A stretch of 64,000 nucleotides of DNA from Erythrobacter ani (GTDB lineage: Bacteria > Pseudomonadota > Alphaproteobacteria > Sphingomonadales > Sphingomonadaceae), in assembly GCF_019204025.1 (NCBI RefSeq), contig NZ_JAGSPB010000001.1, positions 124,001 through 188,000 on the forward strand. Reading direction: 5' to 3'. Below the pieces are notes generated by a model, which saw only the letters and a program-made list of their open reading frames with translations, had not been told where the DNA came from and ran no database searches. This document shows positions 51,256 through 59,038 of this stretch, in pieces. Each line of letters opens with the position of its first letter. Positions within the stretch are counted from its first letter, which is position 1. Made by a program: the position numbers and the translations under genes.

Positions 51256-51960
51256 CTATTCCACCAATTCCTGCTCCAGGATCCAGTCGGCCGCCGCCTG
51301 GCAATGAATTCGAGTGGAATCGAAAACGGGCAGGACGTTTGCATCCACGTCGACGATCAGGTCGAGTTCGGTGCAGGCGAGAACGATGGAATCGGCACCC
51401 TCCTGAGCCTTCGTGGTGATGATGCTCCGCAATTGACGCTCCGCATCTCTGGTCACCTTGCCCACCATCAACTCGTCATAGATGATGTGGTTGAGTGTCT
51501 CGACCGTCTTCATATTGGGCGGCAGCAGATCGATCCCGTGCGAGACCAATCGTTTGCGATAGAAACTTTCGGTCATGACATTACGAGTGCCGATAAGCGC
51601 CGCGTTCTTGTGACCTGCCGCCTTCAGCGCAAGCCCGACGTGCTCGGCAATATGGAGAATCGGTATCTCGACCTGCGATGCAACCTCATCGTAGAGTTTA
51701 TGCATAGAATTGGCGCCAATGATCAGGGCCTCGGCCCCGGCACCTTCCAGCCGCTTGGCGCTGTCACCAAGCACGCTTGCCGCGCGTTTCCAGTCCTTGT
51801 CATCCTGCAGGCCATACAGCTCACAGAAATTCAGGCTTTCGATGAGCAGCGGGGCGCTGGCCATCGGGGCGGAGCGTTTCTGTACGAGCCTGTTGATCCG
51901 CTCGTAATAGATGCCGGTGGACACCCAGCTCATGCCGCCGACAAGTCCGAGTTTGCGCAA
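51256..51960 (-). CDS. Aspartate/glutamate racemase family protein, one catalytic residue replaced
   Basis: About 234 residues from a TTG behind AAGGA, giving the family start M-R-K-L-G-L-V-G-G-M-S-W; the frame opens at 51990. It belongs to the Asp/Glu racemase fold (E. coli YgeA-like). The second catalytic Cys is kept (A-C-T-E-L, Cys196), but the first site reads I-G-A-N-S-M-H-K, with Ala83 where YgeA-type enzymes have Thr or Cys before N-T-M-H. Racemisation may therefore be lost or altered. It lies about 76 bases downstream of the hydrolase at 52.0 kb, same strand. Confidence 0.85.
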   Translation of the reverse strand: MRKLGLVGGMSWVSTGIYYERINRLVQKRSAPMASAPLLIESLNFCELYGLQDDKDWKRAASVLGDSAKRLEGAGAEALIIGANSMHKLYDEVASQVEIPILHIAEHVGLALKAAGHKNAALIGTRNVMTESFYRKRLVSHGIDLLPPNMKTVETLNHIIYDELMVGKVTRDAERQLRSIITTKAQEGADSIVLACTELDLIVDVDANVLPVFDSTRIHCQAAADWILEQELVE

Positions 51961-52036
51961 ATGTATTTCCTTGAATTCGATCAGAAGCAATAGAACGATC
52001 TAGCGCCAAACTTGATCCTGCGTCCACGTCATGAGG

Positions 52037-53026
52037 TTAATTCTCGGGCGTTTCACTCTCGGCTGTGGCGCCAAGACCGTCCAGCCATTTCCTGACATCG
52101 CTTAGCGTCGCTTCAGGCGCTTCCTTCTGCGGAAGATGACCAATGTTGGGATAGGCGATAAGCTGGCTGTTGGGCATCATCTCATCGAGCCACTCGCCCG
52201 CAGCGAGTGGGATGAGCCTGTCTTCCGTGCCCCAGAGGATGAGCGTGGGCGCTTCGATCCCCGCGATTTCGCCTTCTGCCAGCGGATCGTACTCCGTAGC
52301 AAATCGCCGCATCGTGGCCCTGCGATTGCCGGGATATCGCAGCAGCTCCCAATAGCGATCGACCATCGCATCGGTGATGATCGCCGGATCCGAAACCGAT
52401 TGCTCGAGCGACTGCTGGATCAGGCTTCGCGGCGTAATCTGCTCCGCGATGCTATTGATGATCGGGGTGCGGGCAATGGTGAAGCCTATATTTCCGCTGT
52501 CCTCTCCATCGTCTTTGCTCCGGATCATCGGTCCGCCGCTCGCATCCACCAGGATCAGGCCCGTGACTTTCTCGGGATAGGCCGCTGCGAAGGCCAGCGC
52601 GTGCTTGCCGCCCATCGAATTGCCGCCGATGATGAAGCTTTCAAGGCCAAGCGAAGCCGTGAGCGCGCGGATGTCATCGGTGAAATTGGCGCGGCTGTAA
52701 TCGTCGTTCGGATCGGCACCTGTCAGACCATGCCCGACCTGATCGAAACGAACCACACGATAATCCTGCTTTAGACCATCGGCCCATTCATCCCATGTGC
52801 GCAGATCCGAATTGGACCCGTGCAGCAGGACGATTGCAGGCGCATCGCGCGGGCCTTCGTCACGTACGTGAGCGATTACGCCGTCTCCAATCTGCACGAA
52901 TTGCGAGGGTGCGGCACCATATTTGGCCCGCATTTCGACAAGATCGGTGTCAGGTGTTCGGAACACCAGAAATGCTATTACGACGAGCGCTATCAGCGCC
53001 AAAAGTATGCGGAGAGGCCATTTCAT
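52037..53026 (-). CDS. Alpha/beta hydrolase with N-terminal membrane anchor
   Basis: A 329-residue alpha/beta hydrolase. Residues 4-22 are hydrophobic (L-R-I-L-L-A-L-I-A-L-V-V-I-A-F-L-V-F), so it is probably anchored in the membrane or exported. Motifs: L-L-H-G-S-N-S-D-L-R-T-W, nucleophile elbow G-G-N-S-M-G-G, acid in L-W-G-T-E-D-R, and I-G-H-L-P-Q with the His. The Ser nucleophile suggests an esterase or lyase-type activity. Its ATG overlaps the stop of the di-heme cytochrome gene (ATGA), tying it to that gene pair. Confidence 0.87.
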   Translation of the reverse strand: MKWPLRILLALIALVVIAFLVFRTPDTDLVEMRAKYGAAPSQFVQIGDGVIAHVRDEGPRDAPAIVLLHGSNSDLRTWDEWADGLKQDYRVVRFDQVGHGLTGADPNDDYSRANFTDDIRALTASLGLESFIIGGNSMGGKHALAFAAAYPEKVTGLILVDASGGPMIRSKDDGEDSGNIGFTIARTPIINSIAEQITPRSLIQQSLEQSVSDPAIITDAMVDRYWELLRYPGNRRATMRRFATEYDPLAEGEIAGIEAPTLILWGTEDRLIPLAAGEWLDEMMPNSQLIAYPNIGHLPQKEAPEATLSDVRKWLDGLGATAESETPEN

Positions 53027-54051
53027 TGTGTGATTTCTGTCCCAGACATTTCAGCGATCCAGCGGCGTACAACCTCGACACCATCGTGATCAATCGTCGA
53101 ACGGCCCAGTTCCGGCATCGCAATGCCGGGCTCAGCGGAGTTCATCCGGTACACGAGGATGGACGAGTCAGGATCACCCGGAGCGATGGAAACCGTGTGC
53201 CCACCCGCGCCCCGCCCTGCGGCAACCGGCGGCTTGCGCACACCGAGCGCGTGGGGATCATGCTGCTCCCAGCGCAGGTCCAAGCCTGAATTCGATGCGC
53301 CGCCGCCAGGTTGATGGCAGTGCGCGCAGTTCACATCGAGATAAGCGCGCGCGAGGCTTGTTGTGGCTTTCTCGCCGCGTCGGTTCCAGTCGGGAAGCAT
53401 GTCCGCACCTTCTGGAAATGCATCGAGCTGGCCGCTTTCGACCATTGCAGAGAGCCACTCGGCGGAAAGATTGCGCGCCTTCGGACCTATGGGGATAACT
53501 TCGCCATCCTTGCTGTGGCACGTCTTGCATTCGTTCTTGTTGGGAATGCGGTAGCTGATCTGTTCGCCTGCGGGAGTTGTAATGGGAAGCCGTGCTCCTG
53601 CGAGGGCAAGCTTGGCCTCGGACTGCGCATCATCCCACCGGTATGGCAGCGCGGTCCATCCGTCCGCGCGGTGCAGCAGCACCCTGGTTTCGATGAAGCG
53701 CTGCTCGTCGCCCTCACCAAAAGCGAAAGTCTTGATGATCGCCGCTCCCACCGGAAACTGCAGCAGCCCATCGCCATCGGCGCTCATTTCAGTTCCGGCG
53801 GGCAGATAGATATAGCGCAGCTTGTCGGCACCGTCCGAAAACAGCGGAGTGTTGAGGCTGTACGAGGTTACGCCTGAAACTGCCTCCCGCCCAGCGCTAT
53901 CGGCAAAGAAACCGAAATCGGCGAGTGCGCGCGGAAGAGTATCGCCAGCGATGACATAATCGTTGACCTGCGGTGGAGGAAACGCCCGGCCAGCAATCGC
54001 TCCGCCAAAGGCAAGAGCAGATACCGCAAGCAGCGCGAAAGAACGTCTCAC
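53023..54051 (-). CDS. SO2930/HNE_0200 family di-heme c-type cytochrome
   Basis: A 342-residue exported protein starting at GTG with a signal sequence (cleavage near A-I-A-G-R-A-F). Two c-type heme sites are visible: C-K-T-C-H (175-179) and C-A-H-C-H (242-246). The F-S-D-G-A-D-K-L-R-Y, P-V-G-A-A-I-I-K-T-F and N-x-C-A-H-C-H-Q-P-G-G segments match the family known from Shewanella SO2930 and Hyphomonas HNE_0200. That family occurs next to a beta-helix protein and has no known function. It overlaps the beta-helix gene by four bases (GTGA). Confidence 0.88.
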   Translation of the reverse strand: MRRSFALLAVSALAFGGAIAGRAFPPPQVNDYVIAGDTLPRALADFGFFADSAGREAVSGVTSYSLNTPLFSDGADKLRYIYLPAGTEMSADGDGLLQFPVGAAIIKTFAFGEGDEQRFIETRVLLHRADGWTALPYRWDDAQSEAKLALAGARLPITTPAGEQISYRIPNKNECKTCHSKDGEVIPIGPKARNLSAEWLSAMVESGQLDAFPEGADMLPDWNRRGEKATTSLARAYLDVNCAHCHQPGGGASNSGLDLRWEQHDPHALGVRKPPVAAGRGAGGHTVSIAPGDPDSSILVYRMNSAEPGIAMPELGRSTIDHDGVEVVRRWIAEMSGTEITQ

Positions 54052-55250
54052 CTGAGCCGCGCCTCCAATTCAGCGGGAGCGCCGATCCCGCTCATGTCCC
54101 ATTGCTCGATTTCGCTTGGCGCGGTCATAGGGCCAGGCTGCGCCTCCATGATCGACTGGCCCTGATTCGCGAGATTGAGCGAGACACCCGGAATGCCTGA
54201 GGTGACAATCAACGCCGGTCGATCCGAATCCGACAGCCCGTCCCACAGGATCGGAGGTATCGCGCCGCCAAAGGCCGCTGCAAATTGCTCTCCGCCGGGA
54301 AAATCCGGATTGCTGCCCCCATCTTCGACGACATTCGCACCGATCACCACATCACGCGGATACGGATTGTAACGAGGATCGTCGAATTCCTGCGTGTAGG
54401 CGATAACCATAAGCGGCGCGGTCGAATTGCCGTTCGCCAGGTTGTTTTCGATCCAGACCTTTTCATTGGCCATCACCATGATGCCGGTTCCGCTCGGCAC
54501 GCTGGCGACGATATTACCTGGAGGCGCGAAGTTCGGCGTTGTGTTTTCGCTGACGATATTCTGCCGCACGATGACATTCCCTCCGCCGACCACCGGCAGG
54601 CCCGGCAGGTCGAAGACAAGGATACCGCCGGTGTTCTTGGTCGCGATGTTGTTTTCGACCAGAGCATCGCGGCTGTTCTCTATCTCGATACCAGCGACGT
54701 TCTGCTCGGCGATCGAATTGCGCACCGTGATTTTGCTCGACTGACCGACATAGATGCCAGCATCCGAAGCGCCGGACACGTAGACACCATCGACCAGCAC
54801 GCCAGTGCTTTCCACCGGGTAGATCGCATAGGCTCCATTTGACGCGTCAGGGCCGTTGGTCCATGTCACCTTGAGCGCGTGATAGACGATGTTATCGGCG
54901 CCCTTCGATTTGATCCCGTCGCCTTTTGGGTTCTCCATGGCGAAATCGCGCAAGGTGACCTCATCGGAGGTGACAAGCAGTCCTTCACCCGACCCCTGCT
55001 GGCCCGTAAAGTCCAGCACGCTTTCGTCCATTCCCGCACCGCGAAGCGTAACTCCATCGACATCCAGGCTCAGCCCGTCGGTCAGCTCGTAACGTCCTGC
55101 CTCCAGCACGATCTCGTCACCCGGTTCAGCAAGGATGAGCGCTTCCTGCAGGCGCTCCTGAGCCCCTTCGCCCGGCGTGATCGTGTGTGTTTCGGCAAAG
55201 ACCGGCGCCGCACCACAAAGCGCCAATGCAGCAATCGTCAATCTGATCAT
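54048..55250 (-). CDS. Parallel beta-helix repeat protein of the SO2930-associated family
   Basis: A 400-residue exported protein. The signal peptide ends A-P-V-F-A-E. A right-handed beta-helix with NosD-like repeats follows: repeated V-R-N-S-I-A-E-Q-N, V-E-N-N-I-A-T-K-N and V-R-Q-N-I-V-S-E-N turns between about 150 and 300. This family (TIGR03805-type) regularly pairs with the di-heme protein encoded next. Function unknown; beta-helix proteins often bind polysaccharide. The ATG at 55250 gives the signal peptide; the open frame to 55448 adds unrelated sequence. Confidence 0.88.
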   Translation of the reverse strand: MIRLTIAALALCGAAPVFAETHTITPGEGAQERLQEALILAEPGDEIVLEAGRYELTDGLSLDVDGVTLRGAGMDESVLDFTGQQGSGEGLLVTSDEVTLRDFAMENPKGDGIKSKGADNIVYHALKVTWTNGPDASNGAYAIYPVESTGVLVDGVYVSGASDAGIYVGQSSKITVRNSIAEQNVAGIEIENSRDALVENNIATKNTGGILVFDLPGLPVVGGGNVIVRQNIVSENTTPNFAPPGNIVASVPSGTGIMVMANEKVWIENNLANGNSTAPLMVIAYTQEFDDPRYNPYPRDVVIGANVVEDGGSNPDFPGGEQFAAAFGGAIPPILWDGLSDSDRPALIVTSGIPGVSLNLANQGQSIMEAQPGPMTAPSEIEQWDMSGIGAPAELEARLR

Positions 55251-55414
55251 GAATGTCTCCCTATCCCGCAGCCATAGTGCCGCAAGATAGCCGGATTGCA
55301 AGAGCGCTCGGCTGTAAATGATGTCGGTGCAGATCAGCGGTGAAGTCCCAGTCGCAAATGGCCCGTCATCCGATCCAATGTTACCGCGCTTGAACCGCAA
55401 GGGGACAGCCTTGG

Positions 55415-55774
55415 TTATCGCCCTTGCAACAGGAGTTCGAACCCGCATCCGCCCGCGACCGTCACGACCGCCTCCAGCGCTTCGGGATCATCGACCCGTC
55501 GCAGCCTCGCCAGCGCTTCGCCGGTCGACAGGGGAATCCGGCTTTCGCCGTCCTGTGGAGCCGCGCGTTCCAGCTTGCGCAACTGGTTCAGGCTCAGCCG
55601 ATCGACCAGCCGCGCCGCCATGCATTCTGCCATCGGTGCAGGCACACGGTTAGCCAGCAAGGCCTGCTCCACCCGGGCCTCGGTCACTTGCTCCAGCACA
55701 CCGTCCTCGCGCAGAAAGAACCACGCAGCGAGGCCGACCAGGAACACGATCAGCAAGATCACGATGGTGCGCAT
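55415..55774 (-). CDS. Small protein with N-terminal membrane anchor, unknown function
   Basis: A 119-residue protein. Residues 3-20 are one hydrophobic helix (V-I-L-L-I-V-F-L-V-G-L-A-A-W-F-F). The rest is soluble, mostly helical, with two cysteines (M-A-E-C-M-A and G-G-C-G-F). I do not recognise the family. It starts 12 bases after pntB on the same strand, so is probably the last gene of the transhydrogenase operon. Confidence 0.65.
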   Translation of the reverse strand: MRTIVILLIVFLVGLAAWFFLREDGVLEQVTEARVEQALLANRVPAPMAECMAARLVDRLSLNQLRKLERAAPQDGESRIPLSTGEALARLRRVDDPEALEAVVTVAGGCGFELLLQGR

Positions 55775-55786
55775 GGATTGCGAACC

Positions 55787-57232
55787 CTAATCGAGCGCCT
55801 TGACGATTTCCTCGACCATCTTCTTCGCATCCGAAAGAAGCATGACGGTCTGGTCCATGTAGAAGACATCGTTGTCGACTCCGGCATAACCCACACCGCC
55901 CATCGAACGCTTGATGAAAAACACCTGCTTGGCCTTGTCCACGTCGAACACGGGCATTCCGTAGATGGGTGAGGACTTATCGGTCTTGGCCGCTGGGTTC
56001 ACTACGTCGTTCGCGCCGATAATGAAGGCGACATCCGCCTGCGCGAATTCGGAATTAATGTCCTCGAGTTCGAAGACCTTGTCGTAATCGACGCTTGCCT
56101 CTGCAAGCAGCACGTTCATGTGGCCCGGCATCCGGCCAGCAACGGGGTGGATCGCGAATTTAACTTCGGTCCCGTTTTCCTCAAGCACGTCACACATTTC
56201 CCGCAGCGCATGTTGAGCCTGCGCGACCGCCATGCCGTAGCCCGGAATGATGATGACCTTCTCAGCCTGCTCGAGCATGTAAGCAGCATCTTCGGCGCTC
56301 CCCTGTTTATAGGGGCGCTGTTCGCGGGGTTCGGCGCTGCCGCTGCTATCGTCCGCGCCGAAACCTCCGGCAATCACGCTGATGAAGCTCCGGTTCATCG
56401 CGCGACACATGATATAAGACAGGATCGCACCCGACGATCCGACCAGCGCGCCGGTGATTATCATAGCAGTGTTGCCGAGGGTAAAGCCCATCGCTGCCGC
56501 CGCCCAGCCGGAATAGCTGTTCAGCATTGAGACGACGACAGGCATGTCCGCGCCGCCGATCGGGATGATCAGCAGAAAACCGATGGCAAAGGCGAGCACG
56601 GTTACCGCGACGATGAATGGCAGGGTTGCTGCAGGCCCTGTCGCCGCTGCAAACAGACCCGTTAGGACGATGATCGCTGCAAGCGTGCCGAGGTTGATGA
56701 TATGGCGCCCGGGCAGCAGGATCGGCGATCCGCTCATCTTGCCCGAGAGTTTGGCAAAGGCGATGACCGAGCCGGAGAACGTTATTGCCCCGATTGCAAT
56801 GCCCAGCCCCATCTCGATTTTGCTGACCGGCGAGATTGCCCCGTCGACCAGCAGGCCGAATGCACCCGGATTGAGGTAAGCGGCCCAGCCGACCAGCACA
56901 GCTGCCATACCAACCAGCGAGTGAAAACCTGCAACCAGCTCTGGCATCGCGGTCATGGCGATACGGCGTGCGATGGTGAAGCCGATCAGGCCGCCGATCG
57001 CGATCGCGATACCGATTTCGACGATATTCGCGATGTCATGCGTGACAAGCGTCGTCGCCACTGCGATCAGCATACCGATAATGCCGTTGCGGTTGCCCGC
57101 GCGGCTTGTCGCGGGGCTCGATAGCCCGCGTAACGCGAGGATAAAGAATACACCCGAAACAAGGTATGCGAGCGGGACCCATGCGGGGGTCGATGCAGCG
57201 TCTGCCGCGCCTGCGAGAATGGAGAAGATCAT
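55787..57232 (-). CDS. pntB: NAD(P) transhydrogenase subunit beta
   Basis: A 481-residue subunit with about nine membrane helices (roughly 1-265) and a C-terminal NADP(H)-binding domain III (V-I-I-I-P-G-Y-G-M-A-V-A-Q-A-Q, G-A-N-D-V-V-N-P-A). The complex uses the proton gradient to reduce NADP+ with NADH. G-R-M-P-G-H-M-N-V-L-L-A-E is typical. It lies 3 bases after pntAB. Confidence 0.96.
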   Translation of the reverse strand: MIFSILAGAADAASTPAWVPLAYLVSGVFFILALRGLSSPATSRAGNRNGIIGMLIAVATTLVTHDIANIVEIGIAIAIGGLIGFTIARRIAMTAMPELVAGFHSLVGMAAVLVGWAAYLNPGAFGLLVDGAISPVSKIEMGLGIAIGAITFSGSVIAFAKLSGKMSGSPILLPGRHIINLGTLAAIIVLTGLFAAATGPAATLPFIVAVTVLAFAIGFLLIIPIGGADMPVVVSMLNSYSGWAAAAMGFTLGNTAMIITGALVGSSGAILSYIMCRAMNRSFISVIAGGFGADDSSGSAEPREQRPYKQGSAEDAAYMLEQAEKVIIIPGYGMAVAQAQHALREMCDVLEENGTEVKFAIHPVAGRMPGHMNVLLAEASVDYDKVFELEDINSEFAQADVAFIIGANDVVNPAAKTDKSSPIYGMPVFDVDKAKQVFFIKRSMGGVGYAGVDNDVFYMDQTVMLLSDAKKMVEEIVKALD

Positions 57233-57235
57233 CTC

Positions 57236-57517
57236 TTACTTCTCCTTTTTCTTGTACATGGCGAGCATCCGCTCGGTCACGGCAAACCCGCCGAAGATAT
57301 TGATGCTTGCCAGGACCACGCCTGCGAGTCCGAGATATTTGGCCGTGGGACTGCCTGCCTCTGCCGCAGCGATCAGCGCGCCGACAATAATCACCGACGA
57401 GATCGCATTGGTCACCGCCATCAGCGGCGTATGCAATGCCGGGGTGACCGACCAGACCACGTAATAGCCGACGAAACACGCCAGCACGAAGATCGAGAGA
57501 ATGCTGATGAAATCCAT
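57236..57517 (-). CDS. pntAB: NAD(P) transhydrogenase subunit alpha, membrane part
   Basis: A 93-residue protein with three or four helices (F-I-S-I-L-S-I-F-V-L-A, Y-Y-V-V-W-S-V-T-P-A-L-H-T-P-L-M-A-V-T-N-A-I-S, G-A-L-I-A-A-A). It corresponds to the C-terminal membrane domain of E. coli PntA, here a separate gene as in other alphaproteobacteria. Three bases separate it from pntAA and from pntB. Confidence 0.94.
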   Translation of the reverse strand: MDFISILSIFVLACFVGYYVVWSVTPALHTPLMAVTNAISSVIIVGALIAAAEAGSPTAKYLGLAGVVLASINIFGGFAVTERMLAMYKKKEK

Positions 57518-57520
57518 GGA

Positions 57521-58645
57521 TCAGGCCCCCTTCAGCCGCTCGTTCACAACTTCGCCGCCTTTTGTCAGACGGATTGCGTCGCCAATCTCTTCGTCAAGCT
57601 CGGGTTTGCCCGCCTCCTTGTCCCAGAACGCGGAGAGGAAATTGAGGTGATTGCGCGCGAACAGCGCCGACGCGTCGGCGGCGAGATGTGCTGGCGTGTT
57701 GGCATAGCCCATGATTTTGACACCGTGGCGCACCACCATGTCATCAGGGACCGACCCCTCGACATTCCCACCTTGCGCGACCGCAAGGTCATAAATGACG
57801 CTGCCCGGCTGCATGGTTGCAATCTGCTCATCTGTTACGAGGCGCGGTGCGGCACGGCCCGGAATCAGCGCGGTGGTGATGACGATGTCCTGCTTGGCGA
57901 TGTGTTCGGAAACGAGCTTTGCCTGAGCGGCCTTGTATTCATCGCTCATTTCGGTGGCATAGCCGCCCGAGCCTTCGCCTTCGATCCCCTCGACCTCTTC
58001 GACGAAAATCGCTTTTGCGCCAAGGCTTTCGATCTGTTCCTTCGTAGCCGACCTCACATCGGTTGCGGAAACCTGCGCGCCCAAACGCTTGGCCGTGGCA
58101 ATCGCCTGCAAGCCGGCGACGCCCACGCCCATCACGAAGCACTTGGCCGCCTTTACGGTGCCGGCTGCCGTCATCATCATGGGAAATGCGCGGCCGAAAG
58201 TGTCGGCGGCGGTCAGGACGGCCTTGTATCCGGAAAGGTTGGATTGGCTCGAGAGCACGTCCATGCTCTGCGCGCGCGTGATGCGCGGCATGAATTCCAT
58301 CGACAACGCTTCGAGCCCTGCCTTGGCATAGGCATCGACAAGGTCTTTGTTGCCGAACGGATCGAACAGCGCCGCCACCCAAGCGCCGGGCTTGGCACCG
58401 TCGAGCAGAGCGGCTTCCGGGGCCTGAATGCCGAGGATTATGTCGGCATCCTTCACGCACGCAGCGGCATCGCCGATGGTCGCCCCCGCCTCGCTATAGG
58501 CATCGTCCGAAATCGAAGCGCCGCTACCGGCACCGGTTTCGACAGCGAAATCATTGCCTAAAGCAATGAATTTCTTGACCGTTTCAGGCGTAGCGGCAAC
58601 CCGCTCTTCGCCTGCGGCGCGCTCTTTCAGGACAGCAATTTTCAC
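57521..58645 (-). CDS. pntAA: NAD(P) transhydrogenase subunit alpha, soluble part
   Basis: A 374-residue NAD(H)-binding domain I of the transhydrogenase, related to alanine dehydrogenase. M-K-I-A-V-L-K-E-R at the start, then R-A-Q-S-M-D-V-L-S-S-Q-S-N-L and the dinucleotide fold G-V-G-V-A-G-L-Q-A-I. The start codon is GTG at 58643-58645. The small coxIV gene precedes it by 16 bases on the same strand. Confidence 0.95.
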   Translation of the reverse strand: MKIAVLKERAAGEERVAATPETVKKFIALGNDFAVETGAGSGASISDDAYSEAGATIGDAAACVKDADIILGIQAPEAALLDGAKPGAWVAALFDPFGNKDLVDAYAKAGLEALSMEFMPRITRAQSMDVLSSQSNLSGYKAVLTAADTFGRAFPMMMTAAGTVKAAKCFVMGVGVAGLQAIATAKRLGAQVSATDVRSATKEQIESLGAKAIFVEEVEGIEGEGSGGYATEMSDEYKAAQAKLVSEHIAKQDIVITTALIPGRAAPRLVTDEQIATMQPGSVIYDLAVAQGGNVEGSVPDDMVVRHGVKIMGYANTPAHLAADASALFARNHLNFLSAFWDKEAGKPELDEEIGDAIRLTKGGEVVNERLKGA

Positions 58646-58661
58646 GTGGCGGTGTCTGCCT

Positions 58662-58784
58662 TCAATCAGCGATGAGCGTAATTACGAAAAGTGTTATGAT
58701 GGCAATGACCGGAACAGCCCATTTAAGCGTGCTCATGAAGCCGCTGTAGGTCTGTTTTGCCTTGTCCATATCGTGCGATGCCAT
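58662..58784 (-). CDS. aa3-type cytochrome c oxidase subunit IV
   Basis: A 40-residue protein with one membrane helix (W-A-V-P-V-I-A-I-I-T-L-F-V-I-T-L). The N-terminal M-A-S-H-D-M-D-K-A-K-Q-T-Y-S-G-F matches the small bacterial COX4 family, first seen in Paracoccus cytochrome aa3 oxidase. The ATG at 58784 follows GAGAG; an ATG three codons upstream is possible. It leads the pnt operon, away from any cox catalytic genes. Confidence 0.85.
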   Translation of the reverse strand: MASHDMDKAKQTYSGFMSTLKWAVPVIAIITLFVITLIAD

Positions 58785-59038
58785 GGCTCTCATATCCCCT
58801 TGGATGTCTAACGTTGAGAACGGCGAAAGGTGCCGGTCTTGGATAAACATTGCCCGTATCGTGGAGAGCCGCTGCACTCAAGCCCGCTCTGATGAGGGGG
58901 ATGGACGCAAAAACAGGACAAAATCCGCTCGTGAGGCACCTCAGCCTTAATTCGGTCTTTACCTCATCGGCGTAGTCTCCCCCGACGTTTCACCCTGGGA
59001 CGGTTTCCGGGGAGAGTGGAGGGATTGCGACTTAACCT

